From: Lentzea flava
GTDB taxonomy: Bacteria; Actinomycetota; Actinomycetes; Mycobacteriales; Pseudonocardiaceae
Assembly: GCF_014648475.1 (NCBI RefSeq)
Contig: NZ_BMRE01000006.1
Coordinates: 1 to 64,000, forward strand
Length of the DNA: 64,000 bases
Reading direction: 5' to 3'
Position numbers and translations under genes: made by a program. Shown in pieces: positions 33,731 through 41,697 of the stretch; the stretch's first letter is position 1; each line of letters starts with the position of its first letter. A model generated the notes under the pieces. It was not told where the DNA came from. It ran no database searches and worked only from the letters and a program-made list of their open reading frames with translations.

Positions 33731-34579
33731 GTGAAACTGTTCCAGCGCAACAAGAAAGCGGCCGATTACAGGCCGGAACCCACTCGGGCCGTGCGTCGGC
33801 TGCGGCACCAGCTCGACGAGGCACACGACGTGCACGCGCTGACCGGTGATCCGCTCCTGGCCGTGGTCAACGCCGACCGGCTGCGAGTCTCGATCAGCCG
33901 CTCGCTGTGGTGGTTCCTCGCGATCGGCCTCGGGTTCACCACCACGGGCGTGCACGACTTCCTCGCCGGGCGCCTCACTCTCACCGATCCGCTGTGGTGG
34001 GGAGCCTGGCTGGTCGAACCCGCGCTGGCCGGAATCCTCATCACCGTCCTGCGGTGGGAGTCCGAGATGCTCGCACGCGGCCAGCGCGTCGACGACGGCC
34101 CCGTGGTCAAGCTCAAGCGGCTGCTGCTGGCCGCGACGCTGATCACCAACGTCTGGTCCGCCGTCTCACCCTCGAAAGGCCCGGTCAGCGCGGGCAACGT
34201 GTTCCTGCACGTCGTCATCCCCGTCGTGGTGTTCCTGCTCGCTGAAGTCATGCCGATCGTCCAGCAACGCTGCGTCGCCGTTCGAGACGTGGCCCTGCGC
34301 GATGCGGCCCGGCGTGAGGCCCCACGAGCTATGCCGGCCGAATCCGCGCCTGCGCCGAGTGCAGCCGAGAACACCCCGGCCGTTGCTCGAGTAACCCCGG
34401 CAATGACCAGCACCAACCCAGACCCCTTCGCGGGCCTGAGGCTCCCCGCACCGATGCGGACCACCCTCACCGCCCGCATGACCGAACTTGGACGGCCTCT
34501 CACCGCTCCCGAAGTCTCCGAGCTGCTCCGGCTGCCCGCTGACTTCGCCACCCGCGTCGCCGACCAGCTCGCTGCTTGA
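33731..34579 (+). CDS. Spd-like membrane protein (intramycelial spread)
   Basis: A 282-residue protein resembling the SpdB-like/DUF2637 membrane proteins of actinomycete plasmids. Membrane segments lie at roughly 58-80, 90-112 and 145-175 (LWWFLAIGLGFTTTGVHDFL, WLVEPALAGILITVL, VFLHVVIPVVVFLLAEVMP). A Pro/Ala linker and a small C-terminal helical domain follow. GTG 33731 has a GGGAGG site. Spd proteins help spread the element through the mycelium after transfer. Confidence 0.75.
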   Translation: MKLFQRNKKAADYRPEPTRAVRRLRHQLDEAHDVHALTGDPLLAVVNADRLRVSISRSLWWFLAIGLGFTTTGVHDFLAGRLTLTDPLWWGAWLVEPALAGILITVLRWESEMLARGQRVDDGPVVKLKRLLLAATLITNVWSAVSPSKGPVSAGNVFLHVVIPVVVFLLAEVMPIVQQRCVAVRDVALRDAARREAPRAMPAESAPAPSAAENTPAVARVTPAMTSTNPDPFAGLRLPAPMRTTLTARMTELGRPLTAPEVSELLRLPADFATRVADQLAA

Positions 34580-34615
34580 GCCACGAGCAGGACAACCCCT
34601 CGCCTCTTCGCTTGA

Positions 34616-34661
34616 GGGCGGGACACGACAGCTCCCAGCCGTGTCCCGCCCTTCGGCTTTT
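34616..34661 (+). terminator. Terminator between spd and rep of AICE 1
   Basis: A 12-bp stem GGGCGGGACACG/CGTGTCCCGCCC with a 12-nt loop is followed by TTCGGCTTTT. It separates the transfer/spread genes from rep-xis-int. Confidence 0.85.
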
Positions 34662-34689
34662 CCAGCCCTGTAAAGAAAGGAGGCCTACC

Positions 34690-36054
34690 GTGGCCCTGCC
34701 TGCCAACCCCCACACCACCCTGGAAGACCGCATCGCCCGCAAGGTCGCCTCGCCCGGCTACCGCGAATGGCGTGCCAAGGTCACTGCCACCAACGGCTGT
34801 GCCGTCCCCGTCCGCCTGTTCGGCGCGTGGCAGCTGCACGATGCCAACACCCGCAAGGTGCTGGCCCACCACGGCGGCGAGATCTTCGTGCCCTGCGGCA
34901 ACCGCCGCTCCGCCGTGTGTCCGTCCTGCTCGGACCGCTACGCCGCCGACGCCTACCACCTCATGCACGCCGGTCTCGCGGGCGGCTCCAAGGGCGTTCC
35001 GACCACCGTGACGGACAAGCCGCGGGCGTTCGCCACCCTCACCGCCCCGTCGTTCGGCGCGGTGCACAACCGCTCCACCACGACCAACGGCAAGACCAGG
35101 CCGTGTACCGGCTGCGGCGAGTACCACCACCAGGCCGACCCGCGCATCGGCACCGCCGTCGACCCCGGCACCTACGACTACGAGGGCTCGGTGCTCTGGC
35201 AGGCCAACGCCGGGGCACTGTGGCATCGCTTCCGCATCGCGCTCAACCGCGAGCTGGCCAACGCGGCAGGGCTTAAGGTCCGTGAGTTCGCCGACCACGC
35301 CCGGCTGTCCTACGCCAAGGTTGCCGAATACCAGCGACGCGGCCTCGTGCACTTCCACGCCGTCGTACGCGTGGACGGCCCGGACGGCCCCACCGACCGC
35401 ACCCCCTCGTGGGTCACCAGCGAACTCCTGGACTCCTGCGTCAAGGCTGCTGCGGCCTCGGTGAAGCTCACCGTGCCCCGACCGGACGGCGTGGCTCTCG
35501 ACCTGCGGTGGGGCTCGCAGGTCGATGTCCGCCCGATCCGCGCCAACCAGGCCCACGAGGTCGAGAACGAGGACGGCTCGATCAGCGAGACGCGTCTCGC
35601 CGCCTACGTGGCCAAGTACGCCACCAAGACCACCGGCAAGACGGACGGCACTGACCGGCCCATCCGCTCGCAGCTGTGCATCGACCACGCCAAGGTCAGC
35701 GACCACCACCGCCGCATCATTCAAACCGCGTGGGACCTCGGCGGTCTCCCGCAGTACGCGGACCTCAAGCTGCGCCGCTGGGCGCACATGCTCGGCTTCC
35801 GCGGCCACTTCCTCACGAAGTCCAAGCACTACAGCACGACGTTCAAGTCCATTCGCGACGAACGCCGCGCCTTCCGCCACACCGAAACCCTCGAACGCCT
35901 CGGCCTCGACGCAGACTCGGTCCTCGTCATCAACGACTGGGCCTACCAGGGCAACGGCTACGACACCGACGCCGAACGCGAACTCGCCGCCGCCCTTGCC
36001 GGCCGAATCCGCGACAACAGACGACGCAAGTACGAACAGGAGACACACCGATGA
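34690..36054 (+). CDS. RepSA-type replication initiator of AICE 1
   Basis: A 454-residue rolling-circle initiator of the type used by pSAM2-like AICEs. It has a Cys cluster near the N-terminus (CGNRRSAVCPSC), a second pair (CTGCGEYHH), an HUH metal motif in RRGLVHFHAVVRVDG (about 217-231) and the putative catalytic Tyr region AAYVAKYATKTTG. GTG 34690 follows AAGGAGG. Its stop overlaps the xis start (ATGA). Such Reps nick the element origin to allow replication of the excised circle. Confidence 0.88.
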   Translation: MALPANPHTTLEDRIARKVASPGYREWRAKVTATNGCAVPVRLFGAWQLHDANTRKVLAHHGGEIFVPCGNRRSAVCPSCSDRYAADAYHLMHAGLAGGSKGVPTTVTDKPRAFATLTAPSFGAVHNRSTTTNGKTRPCTGCGEYHHQADPRIGTAVDPGTYDYEGSVLWQANAGALWHRFRIALNRELANAAGLKVREFADHARLSYAKVAEYQRRGLVHFHAVVRVDGPDGPTDRTPSWVTSELLDSCVKAAAASVKLTVPRPDGVALDLRWGSQVDVRPIRANQAHEVENEDGSISETRLAAYVAKYATKTTGKTDGTDRPIRSQLCIDHAKVSDHHRRIIQTAWDLGGLPQYADLKLRRWAHMLGFRGHFLTKSKHYSTTFKSIRDERRAFRHTETLERLGLDADSVLVINDWAYQGNGYDTDAERELAAALAGRIRDNRRRKYEQETHR

Positions 36055-36227
36055 GCAAGCTGTGGACCATCAACGATCTCGCCGAGTTCCTCGGCATCCC
36101 CGTCCAGACGCTCTACCAGTGGCGCACGAAGAACTACGGCCCTCCAGGAAGAAGGGTCGGCAAGCACATCCGCTACGACCCCGAGGTGGTCATGGCGTGG
36201 TTCAACGCCCAGCCTGGGGCTGCGTGA
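36051..36227 (+). CDS. Excisionase of AICE 1
   Basis: A 58-residue MerR/HTH_17-type DNA-binding protein (WTINDLAEFLGIPVQTLYQW, KHIRYDPEVVMAWF). It should bend attachment-site DNA and direct the integrase toward excision. It overlaps both rep (ATGA) and int (TGATG). It is clearly homologous to the excisionase of AICE 2 (48148-48342), sharing RTKNYGPP and RRVGKH. Confidence 0.88.
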   Translation: MSKLWTINDLAEFLGIPVQTLYQWRTKNYGPPGRRVGKHIRYDPEVVMAWFNAQPGAA

Positions 36228-37405
36228 TGGGCCGCCCACGTCTCCAGGTCGGGACGCACGGGAGCATCCGCACAGAGCAGGTAGGTCCGAAGCGGTGGCG
36301 CGCCCGGTGCCGATATCGCGACTTCGACGGCAAGATCTACGAGGTCGAGCGGTACGGCACGAGCAAGTCGAACGCGATCGACCGGCTCAAGGCGGCCATC
36401 CGCGACTGGGTGACTCCCGTCGCAGGGGCGCTGATCACGGCCTCCACGCGGTTCTCCGAGGTGGCTCGGATGTGGCTGACGGACCTCGAAGCGGACGCTG
36501 AACGAGGTCTCCGGTCGTTCGGCTCGCTCGACACCTACCGCAACCGGTTGGACAAGATCGTCCTACCCGCTGTGGGCGAGCTGAGCATGAACGAGGTCAC
36601 CACACCGACGCTCGATGCGCTCTGCAAGAAGGTGCGGGATCGTTCGAGCGCGAGCTCGGCCAAGACCGTGCGCAGCATTCTCGGCGGTGTCTGCGCGCTG
36701 GCCGTCCGCCACGGCGCACTGGAGATCAACCCGGTTCGCGAGGTCGGGCCGCTGGAGAGCAAACGAGCGAAGAACAAGCCTTCGCAGTCACGGGCGCTCT
36801 CCGGGGAACAGGTGCTCGACCTGCTCGCCAAGCTCGATGCCGATGAGCGGGCCGTCCGGGATGACCTACCTGACCTGGTCCGATTCTTCCTCGGAACTGG
36901 AGAACGGACCGGTGAGGCGTTGTGTGCTCACTGGCCTGACCTCGATGAAAAGGCCAAGGTCATCAACATGTCGGGCAACGTCATCCGAGCACGTGGGCGG
37001 GGCCGCATCGTGAATCGGGGCAAGACGGAGAACGCGGTGCGTCCGATCCCGCTGGCCGACTGGTGCGTGACAATGCTGGTCACGCGCAGGGTCACCGCGG
37101 AGAACCTGAACGGGCCGATCTTCCCCAGCTCGACGGGCACGATCCGCGAGGCCACCAACGTCCGCAACCGGGCCTGGAAGCCGTTCACGGTCCGCGCGGG
37201 CTACGAGTGGGTGACGTTCCGGACGTTTCGGCGGACGGTCGCAACGCTGCTCGATGAGGCAGGGCTGACTGCCCGGCAGATCGCCGACGTCCTCGGGCAC
37301 GCCCGGCCGTCGATGACGCAGGATGTGTACATGGGACGGCGTGCGCCTGGCCGTGCTGCTGCCGATGCGCTTGGCGCGGTGATCGGCGGCGATACGGATA
37401 AGTGA
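36227..37405 (+). CDS. Tyrosine integrase of AICE 1 (box II His missing)
   Basis: A 392-residue tyrosine recombinase that integrates the element into tRNA-Lys. It has an arm-binding N-terminus (1-60), a core-binding SAM-like domain (about 75-165) and a catalytic domain (190-380). The expected residues are Arg227 (GERTGEAL), Lys266, box II, His358 (LGHARPSMTQ) and the nucleophile Tyr368. In box II the family pattern HxxR reads R332-T-F-R335, so the His is replaced by Arg; the AICE 2 integrase keeps it (H325-V-F-R328). Activity may be reduced or the site tolerant. Confidence 0.9.
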   Translation: MGRPRLQVGTHGSIRTEQVGPKRWRARCRYRDFDGKIYEVERYGTSKSNAIDRLKAAIRDWVTPVAGALITASTRFSEVARMWLTDLEADAERGLRSFGSLDTYRNRLDKIVLPAVGELSMNEVTTPTLDALCKKVRDRSSASSAKTVRSILGGVCALAVRHGALEINPVREVGPLESKRAKNKPSQSRALSGEQVLDLLAKLDADERAVRDDLPDLVRFFLGTGERTGEALCAHWPDLDEKAKVINMSGNVIRARGRGRIVNRGKTENAVRPIPLADWCVTMLVTRRVTAENLNGPIFPSSTGTIREATNVRNRAWKPFTVRAGYEWVTFRTFRRTVATLLDEAGLTARQIADVLGHARPSMTQDVYMGRRAPGRAAADALGAVIGGDTDK

Positions 37406-37412
37406 GGGGTAA

Positions 37413-37447
37413 GCGGGGGGTTTGATCTTGAGCGATCATCCCCCCGC
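37413..37447 (+). terminator. Hairpin after the AICE 1 integrase
   Basis: GCGGGGGG (37413-37420) pairs with CCCCCCGC (37440-37447), with GATC/GATC pairing inside. It begins 7 bases after the integrase stop and lies 20 bp from att copy 2. It may also be part of the integrase arm region. Confidence 0.6.
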
Positions 37448-37467
37448 ACCCGCTACCAGCTGCGATG

Positions 37468-37502
37468 GTGGGCCGCCAGGGACTCGAACCCTGAACCCGA
37501 AG
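37468..37502. repeat. Attachment site copy 2 (junction of the two AICEs)
   Basis: The 35-bp core is identical to copies 1 and 3. Its left flank is the integrase end of AICE 1 and its right flank the cargo end of AICE 2. This is what tandem insertion at one tRNA site leaves. Confidence 0.9.
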
Positions 37503-38299
37503 AGTAAGAGCCTTCGCTTGGCGTTGTTCGCCGATCTTCCTCAACAGTGCTCACTACCTGCGCGAATGCGCTCTTGATCTGAGCACTGTGGACAGTCGCT
37601 TCTCGACGTTTATCGACGTTTTACGAGACTAAAGCGCATCATGATCTTGGTCCTTCTGGACCGTCCACACCTCTGCCATCATCCCGACACTGAGCCTCGA
37701 ACGCGGCCGGTGGTGCTGGGTCAAGGTACTCGTTCCAGCCTTGACGCGGCGCTGCCGGCCGTTGTCATGCTCGCGGCGTCGGGGGTGGCTCGGCCTGGTG
37801 CTCGTCGAGGCGCCCCGTTGCTTCGTCCGGTGCCTGATCGGTGGCAAGGCGGCGCAGCCGTCGCGGCAGTCGAGCGCCAGGACCAGCAATCCGCGGTGAC
37901 CCTGACGGCGCTCGTAGGGAGCTGCTGGCCGACATGGCTCTATGGGTTGAGCTCGTCGGTGGGGCAAGGCCGGAGGACGGCGCGCAGCGCCGCCCGGCCG
38001 ACCGGCGCAGCGAAGCGGATGCCGGGAGTGCCGGGATGGAAGGTGTTCGCCGTACGCGCGGAGCGTGCCGCCAGCGGCGGCCTTGATCCTGTAGAGCACA
38101 ATTCGGCAAGGCTGCCCTTAGCGCCCTGTGTTGGTGAAATCCGAAGGCCCACGTACAACGCTCAGTAGCTGAAAGTGCACGAATCGTATTGTGTCGACCA
38201 GTGTCACATTCGAGCGAGCGTATCGACGCACATAACAATCACGCCGTTTCACCTGTTCGAGGTACTCGCGTTAGACGGCAGCTCTGGAAGGATCGCTGC
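37503..38299. other. Non-coding left end of AICE 2
   Basis: About 800 bp between att copy 2 and the PycTM-like gene. Open frames here lack ribosome sites, domain similarity and normal codon pattern on either strand, so I call none. Visible items are a TCGACGTTTATCGACGTTT direct repeat near 37600 (possible integrase arm sites) and a GC-rich palindromic block near 37975-38020. The promoter of the effector operon should lie within 38165-38290. Confidence 0.5.
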
Positions 38300-38935
38300 A
38301 TGAACGAGAGCCTTGATCCAGACGCTGGGCTGGGGCCTATCGATGTCTCATCGGTTGAGCCAGCAACAGGGCCAGCGCCCGAGCCTGATCAGGCCTGGAA
38401 AGCTTTAGGGCTCGTCAATGACTGGATCAAACACGCTGAAGCTAAGGTAGGGGCAACGCTTGCTGCGAGCGCTGTTGCAGCCACGATGCTTTACAACCTG
38501 GTAAAAGATCAGAAGTCGCCCGGGTTGTGGTTGAGCATCGCCGCTGTGGCGTGTGCGGTAGCGGTCGTGGCCGCTTGGTTTTCTGCAACTATGGCGCTTA
38601 TTCCTAGGCTCTCGATTGTCGGGAGAAGGAAGGCAAAAAAGGCTCACCTTGCCAGTCTTTCGGCTGTGGATGAGCTGCCGGAAGATCCGATGAATCTTCT
38701 CTTCTTTGCCAATATTGCCAGGGCGTACAAGGATGACGGGCCGTCATATATTGAAGTATTGCGATCTCTAACCGCAGACCCGGAGCAGCTTACTCGGCAT
38801 ATCGCGCATCAGGTTCATGCAAATGCGACGGTGGCTCACAGAAAATTCGCTTGGACGGATCGTGCGATCAGATTCCTTGTGTTGGGAATGGCGCTGCTTG
38901 GCGTGGTTGCCATTATTGTCGGCTCGAAGGGATAG
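38300..38935 (+). CDS. pycTM: PycTM-like Pycsar membrane effector (DUF5706)
   Basis: A 211-residue protein matching the DUF5706/Pycsar-effector membrane family. A helix LGLVNDWIKHAEAKVGATLA (about 37-56) leads into membrane segments at about 51-67 and 77-101. A cytoplasmic stretch follows with the family block LLFFANIARAYKDD (133-146), and a last membrane segment lies at 188-207. PycTM proteins bind cyclic pyrimidine nucleotides made by PycC and damage the membrane of phage-infected cells. A GGAAGGA site precedes the ATG. It lies 2 bases before cyclase 1. The low-GC codon use contrasts with neighbouring AICE genes. Confidence 0.85.
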   Translation: MNESLDPDAGLGPIDVSSVEPATGPAPEPDQAWKALGLVNDWIKHAEAKVGATLAASAVAATMLYNLVKDQKSPGLWLSIAAVACAVAVVAAWFSATMALIPRLSIVGRRKAKKAHLASLSAVDELPEDPMNLLFFANIARAYKDDGPSYIEVLRSLTADPEQLTRHIAHQVHANATVAHRKFAWTDRAIRFLVLGMALLGVVAIIVGSKG

Positions 38936-38937
38936 CA

Positions 38938-39669
38938 GTGGAAGCTACGAACAAGAGCTACGACTACATCGCGAGCTTCGGGCGTATCGACGGCATCCTT
39001 GCTACTCCTCAAAGTAACTATGAGGAAGTAGACACGCTTCCTGCTAGGGACAAGCTGACTTATAGCAATGGGTTCTATGCAAACAAGACGGTGGCCGTCT
39101 TCGTTGACATTCGCGACTCGTCGAAGTTGCCTGAGATATACAAAAGGCCAAAACTGGCTCGCTTGTATAGGGCGTACATCTCGGAGATGGTTGCGATTCT
39201 CAATTCTCACGCGAAAGCTGTCGAGGTGAACATCGTTGGCGACGGCGTCTGGTCGGTTATAAACGCGCCTTACAAGGCTGATATCGATGAGGTCCTTGAG
39301 GTGATCGCCAGGATGAATGCCTTGATGAAAGTGCTCAACTACAAGCTGGGCAAGGCTGATTACTCGACGCCGATCAAAGCCGGCATAGGCGCGGCGTTCG
39401 GGCGTGCATTGATGATCAAGGCGGGGCTAAGTGGTAGTGGAATTAACGACGTCGTCTACATGGGGGACGTCGTAAACCATGCAGCGAAACTGGCCGCCAA
39501 GGCCAATGCGGGCTACTTCGTGGACCCCATCTTTCTTTCCAACGATTTCGTCGGGAATCTCAAGGAAGAGTACCAGGGCAAAGTGAAGAAGGATTGGTCC
39601 AATAATTGCTACACTTGCGATTTGGTCAACTCATTGATGAATGACTGGTATGACGAGAACTGCAATTAG
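38938..39669 (+). CDS. pycC: PycC-like nucleotide cyclase 1
   Basis: A 243-residue class III-type cyclase domain protein. Metal-binding aspartates are Asp57 (AVFVDIRDSS) and Asp102 (NIVGDGVWS). The transition-state block reads VVYMGDVVNHAAKLAAK with Asn180 and Lys184, where most cyclases have Arg. It likely makes cCMP or cUMP for the PycTM-like protein upstream; nucleotide choice is not readable here. GTG 38938 follows GAAGGGA. The gene is AT-richer than the element around it. It is not closely similar to cyclase 2. Confidence 0.82.
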   Translation: MEATNKSYDYIASFGRIDGILATPQSNYEEVDTLPARDKLTYSNGFYANKTVAVFVDIRDSSKLPEIYKRPKLARLYRAYISEMVAILNSHAKAVEVNIVGDGVWSVINAPYKADIDEVLEVIARMNALMKVLNYKLGKADYSTPIKAGIGAAFGRALMIKAGLSGSGINDVVYMGDVVNHAAKLAAKANAGYFVDPIFLSNDFVGNLKEEYQGKVKKDWSNNCYTCDLVNSLMNDWYDENCN

Positions 39670-39732
39670 CTCGATCGACTGTTGAGAATATCCGGCGGCA
39701 GGTGCGGGCCGATTGGGTGGAACGAGGGTGGG

Positions 39733-40428
39733 ATGGCGCTTAAGGATGAGCTTGAAGGCTACGTTCAGAAGGTGCTTGATGAACAGTGGCAGCGGAGGTC
39801 CGGGCAAAAAGTCCCTGATCCTGAAGACCTTCCCCTAAGTAACGTGGCAGTCGAGCTTGACGCAACTGTTCTTTATGCGGATCTAGCAGGCTCCACTGCG
39901 ATGGTGAAGAAGTGGAAGGACTGGTTCTCTGCCGAAATATATAAGAGCTACTTGTACTGCTCGGCGCGTGTGATCAGGAATCTTGGCGGGTCGATTACCG
40001 CATATGACGGAGATCGGGTCATGGCGGTATTTATCGGAGACGGGCGTAATTCCAGCGCGGCAAAGTGTGCATTGCAGATCAACTATGTCACCCAGAAGAT
40101 CTTGGTTGAAAAGTTTGTCGCTAAGTATCCGAATGCGGACTTCAGCTTGCGGCAACGCGTCGGGGTGGATGCGTCCAAGCTCTTCATTGCGAGGACTGGA
40201 ATTCGCGGAACAAATGATCTTGTATGGGTGGGTAATGCGGCAAATAATGCCGCAAAAATGGCGGCGCTCGATCCGGCCTATCCGTCATACGTAACTGCCG
40301 TGGTCTACGAAGACTTGATTGATAATGTCAAGTTCGGAGGTGACCCGAGGCGGAATATGTGGACGGATCTAGGGGCGGGGGACCTTGGGTATCGGATCTA
40401 CGGTTCGGCCTGGAATTGGTCTGTGTAG
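39733..40428 (+). CDS. pycC: PycC-like nucleotide cyclase 2
   Basis: A 231-residue class III-type cyclase protein with metal aspartates Asp50 (VLYADLAGSTAM) and Asp94 (AYDGDRVMAVF) and the block NDLVWVGNAANNAAKMAAL, with Asn171 and Lys175 in the transition-state positions. The NDLVWVG-x-AAN-x-AAK pattern is the one I associate most strongly with PycC. A helical N-terminal extension (1-37) precedes it. ATG 39733 (MALKDELEG) follows a GAGGGTGGG stretch, 63 bp after cyclase 1; an upstream ATG at 39682 is possible. It is the last gene of the module and converges on the NUDIX gene. Confidence 0.84.
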   Translation: MALKDELEGYVQKVLDEQWQRRSGQKVPDPEDLPLSNVAVELDATVLYADLAGSTAMVKKWKDWFSAEIYKSYLYCSARVIRNLGGSITAYDGDRVMAVFIGDGRNSSAAKCALQINYVTQKILVEKFVAKYPNADFSLRQRVGVDASKLFIARTGIRGTNDLVWVGNAANNAAKMAALDPAYPSYVTAVVYEDLIDNVKFGGDPRRNMWTDLGAGDLGYRIYGSAWNWSV

Positions 40429-40460
40429 ACGGGTACGTTGGTGGAGCGTAGTGGGGGTTG

Positions 40461-40934
40461 CTAGACTGCAAAAAAGGGATCTCTGTGTTCGTTGAATCCG
40501 TGTTCGATTCGCATTCGTATGGAGGGGTGGATGTTCAACTCTTCTAGGTCTCTGCGGCTGATCCAATGAACCTCGCTCGATTCGCTGCTCGTCCGTAGTT
40601 CGCCACCAGTCGGTTGCGCCCGGAAGCAGATGGAGAACTGCTGGCGCACTTCGCCGTCGGTGTAGGCGATGACGTGCTTTGGGTCGGAGTAGACGCCGAT
40701 GATCTCGGTGGGCTCGACGTCGATTCCGGTCTCTTCCTTGACCTCGCGAATGACGGTGCGGCCGATGGTCTCCCCGACGTCCTGCGCTCCGCCAGGGATC
40801 GAGTACAGGTCGTTGTCGGTACGCCGGATCATCAACAGCTGGCCATGCTCGTCCTGCACGAACGCGGTCACCGCCACCACGATGTTGGTCGCCTTGGGAG
40901 CGTTCGGGTCGTTGTAGTGATCAGTGCGCGCCAT
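40461..40934 (-). CDS. NUDIX hydrolase
   Basis: A 157-residue NUDIX hydrolase with the full box GGAQDVGETIGRTVIREVKE followed by ETGI (about 48-72). The substrate is a nucleoside diphosphate linked to an unknown group. NUDIX genes are frequent AICE passengers. It is the last gene of the GntR-HAD-NUDIX minus-strand set, 58 bp after the HAD gene. ATG 40934 (MARTDHYNDP) is used. Confidence 0.88.
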   Translation of the reverse strand: MARTDHYNDPNAPKATNIVVAVTAFVQDEHGQLLMIRRTDNDLYSIPGGAQDVGETIGRTVIREVKEETGIDVEPTEIIGVYSDPKHVIAYTDGEVRQQFSICFRAQPTGGELRTSSESSEVHWISRRDLEELNIHPSIRMRIEHGFNEHRDPFFAV

Positions 40935-40992
40935 ACCAACCTGCCTACCAGCTCGGCGCTTGCTTGCCGTCACCCTGTTGGTGGACCCGCGG

Positions 40993-41697
40993 CTAGAGCG
41001 CGCTGTTGAGGTACGTCAGGTCCGTCACGATGGCTTGCGGCATCTCGGACGCGAAAAGGTCCACCTTGCCGGGCCTGTTGGCGTAGCCGATGACGCGGGC
41101 ACCAGCGGCATGAGCGGCCTGGATGTCGGTCAACGAGTCGCCGATAAGCACGCCGCGCGCGGCAGTGATCTTGAGGTGCTCGCTCGCTTGCTGGAGCAGG
41201 AACGGGCTCGGCTTCAATCGCGACGAATCGGAATCGGCTCGTGCGGACACGTAGTCGACGCACGCGGTCAGCTCGTGAAGATGGAGGTACGCCTCAACGG
41301 CGGCCGCGCTGTTGTTGCTGACGACTGCCAGCACGCGGCCCGAGGCGTGCCACGCCCGGATGAAGTCATGTGCGCCCGGTGTGGGTTCGGAGCTTGCCAC
41401 AGCCTCGACTTCGTGGGCGCGTTGGCTGGCCTCGACGTACTCGGCTTCGTCGTCGCCAAGCGTTGCGGCGTAATAGAGAACGTCGAACGGGTCCTCGGTC
41501 TTCTCGATCTGGGCGGGCAGCTCGTCGTATCCGCCCTCGGCGAGAACGCGGCGAAGCTGGTCCGCAACGAGGTGCGCAGGGAAGCCGGCGAAGACGTCGC
41601 AGATCGGTCCGTCGAAGTCCAGTAGGACGGCATCGGCGTTCGCCAGGATGCGTTGCAAGACTTCGGGATCGTTGACCGGGACCCGTTCGGGGCTCAC
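40993..41697 (-). CDS. HAD-family phosphatase
   Basis: A 234-residue haloacid-dehalogenase-like hydrolase: nucleophile motif DFDGPICD (27-34), motif II VVSNNS, a Lys in SRLKPSPF and motif IV GDSLTDIQAA. The cap is inserted after motif I, subfamily IA. It is likely a phosphatase acting on a small metabolite. GTG 41697 overlaps the stop of the GntR gene (GTGA), so it is produced with the regulator. Confidence 0.87.
   Translation of the reverse strand: MSPERVPVNDPEVLQRILANADAVLLDFDGPICDVFAGFPAHLVADQLRRVLAEGGYDELPAQIEKTEDPFDVLYYAATLGDDEAEYVEASQRAHEVEAVASSEPTPGAHDFIRAWHASGRVLAVVSNNSAAAVEAYLHLHELTACVDYVSARADSDSSRLKPSPFLLQQASEHLKITAARGVLIGDSLTDIQAAHAAGARVIGYANRPGKVDLFASEMPQAIVTDLTYLNSAL

Larger units (their letters stand above)
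27262..37502 (+). mobile_element. AICE 1, integrated at tRNA-Lys
   Basis: An actinomycete integrative and conjugative element about 10.2 kb long, bounded by two 35-bp att copies. It has the pSAM2-like core: FtsK-type translocase, Spd-like membrane protein, HUH Rep, Xis and tyrosine integrase at the right end, with a GntR regulator. Cargo on the left includes a DUF4258/DUF2283 pair and a YdcF-like gene. It is followed directly by a second element sharing the middle att copy. Confidence 0.88.

Noticed and set aside
37629-38238. Open frames on both strands at the left end of AICE 2
   Set aside because: Neither strand shows a ribosome site, domain or normal codon pattern. It reads better as non-coding element DNA.
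39670-39732. Cyclase 1 and 2 as one gene split by a frameshift
   Set aside because: Each has a full set of metal-binding and transition-state residues and its own start, so they are two complete genes.
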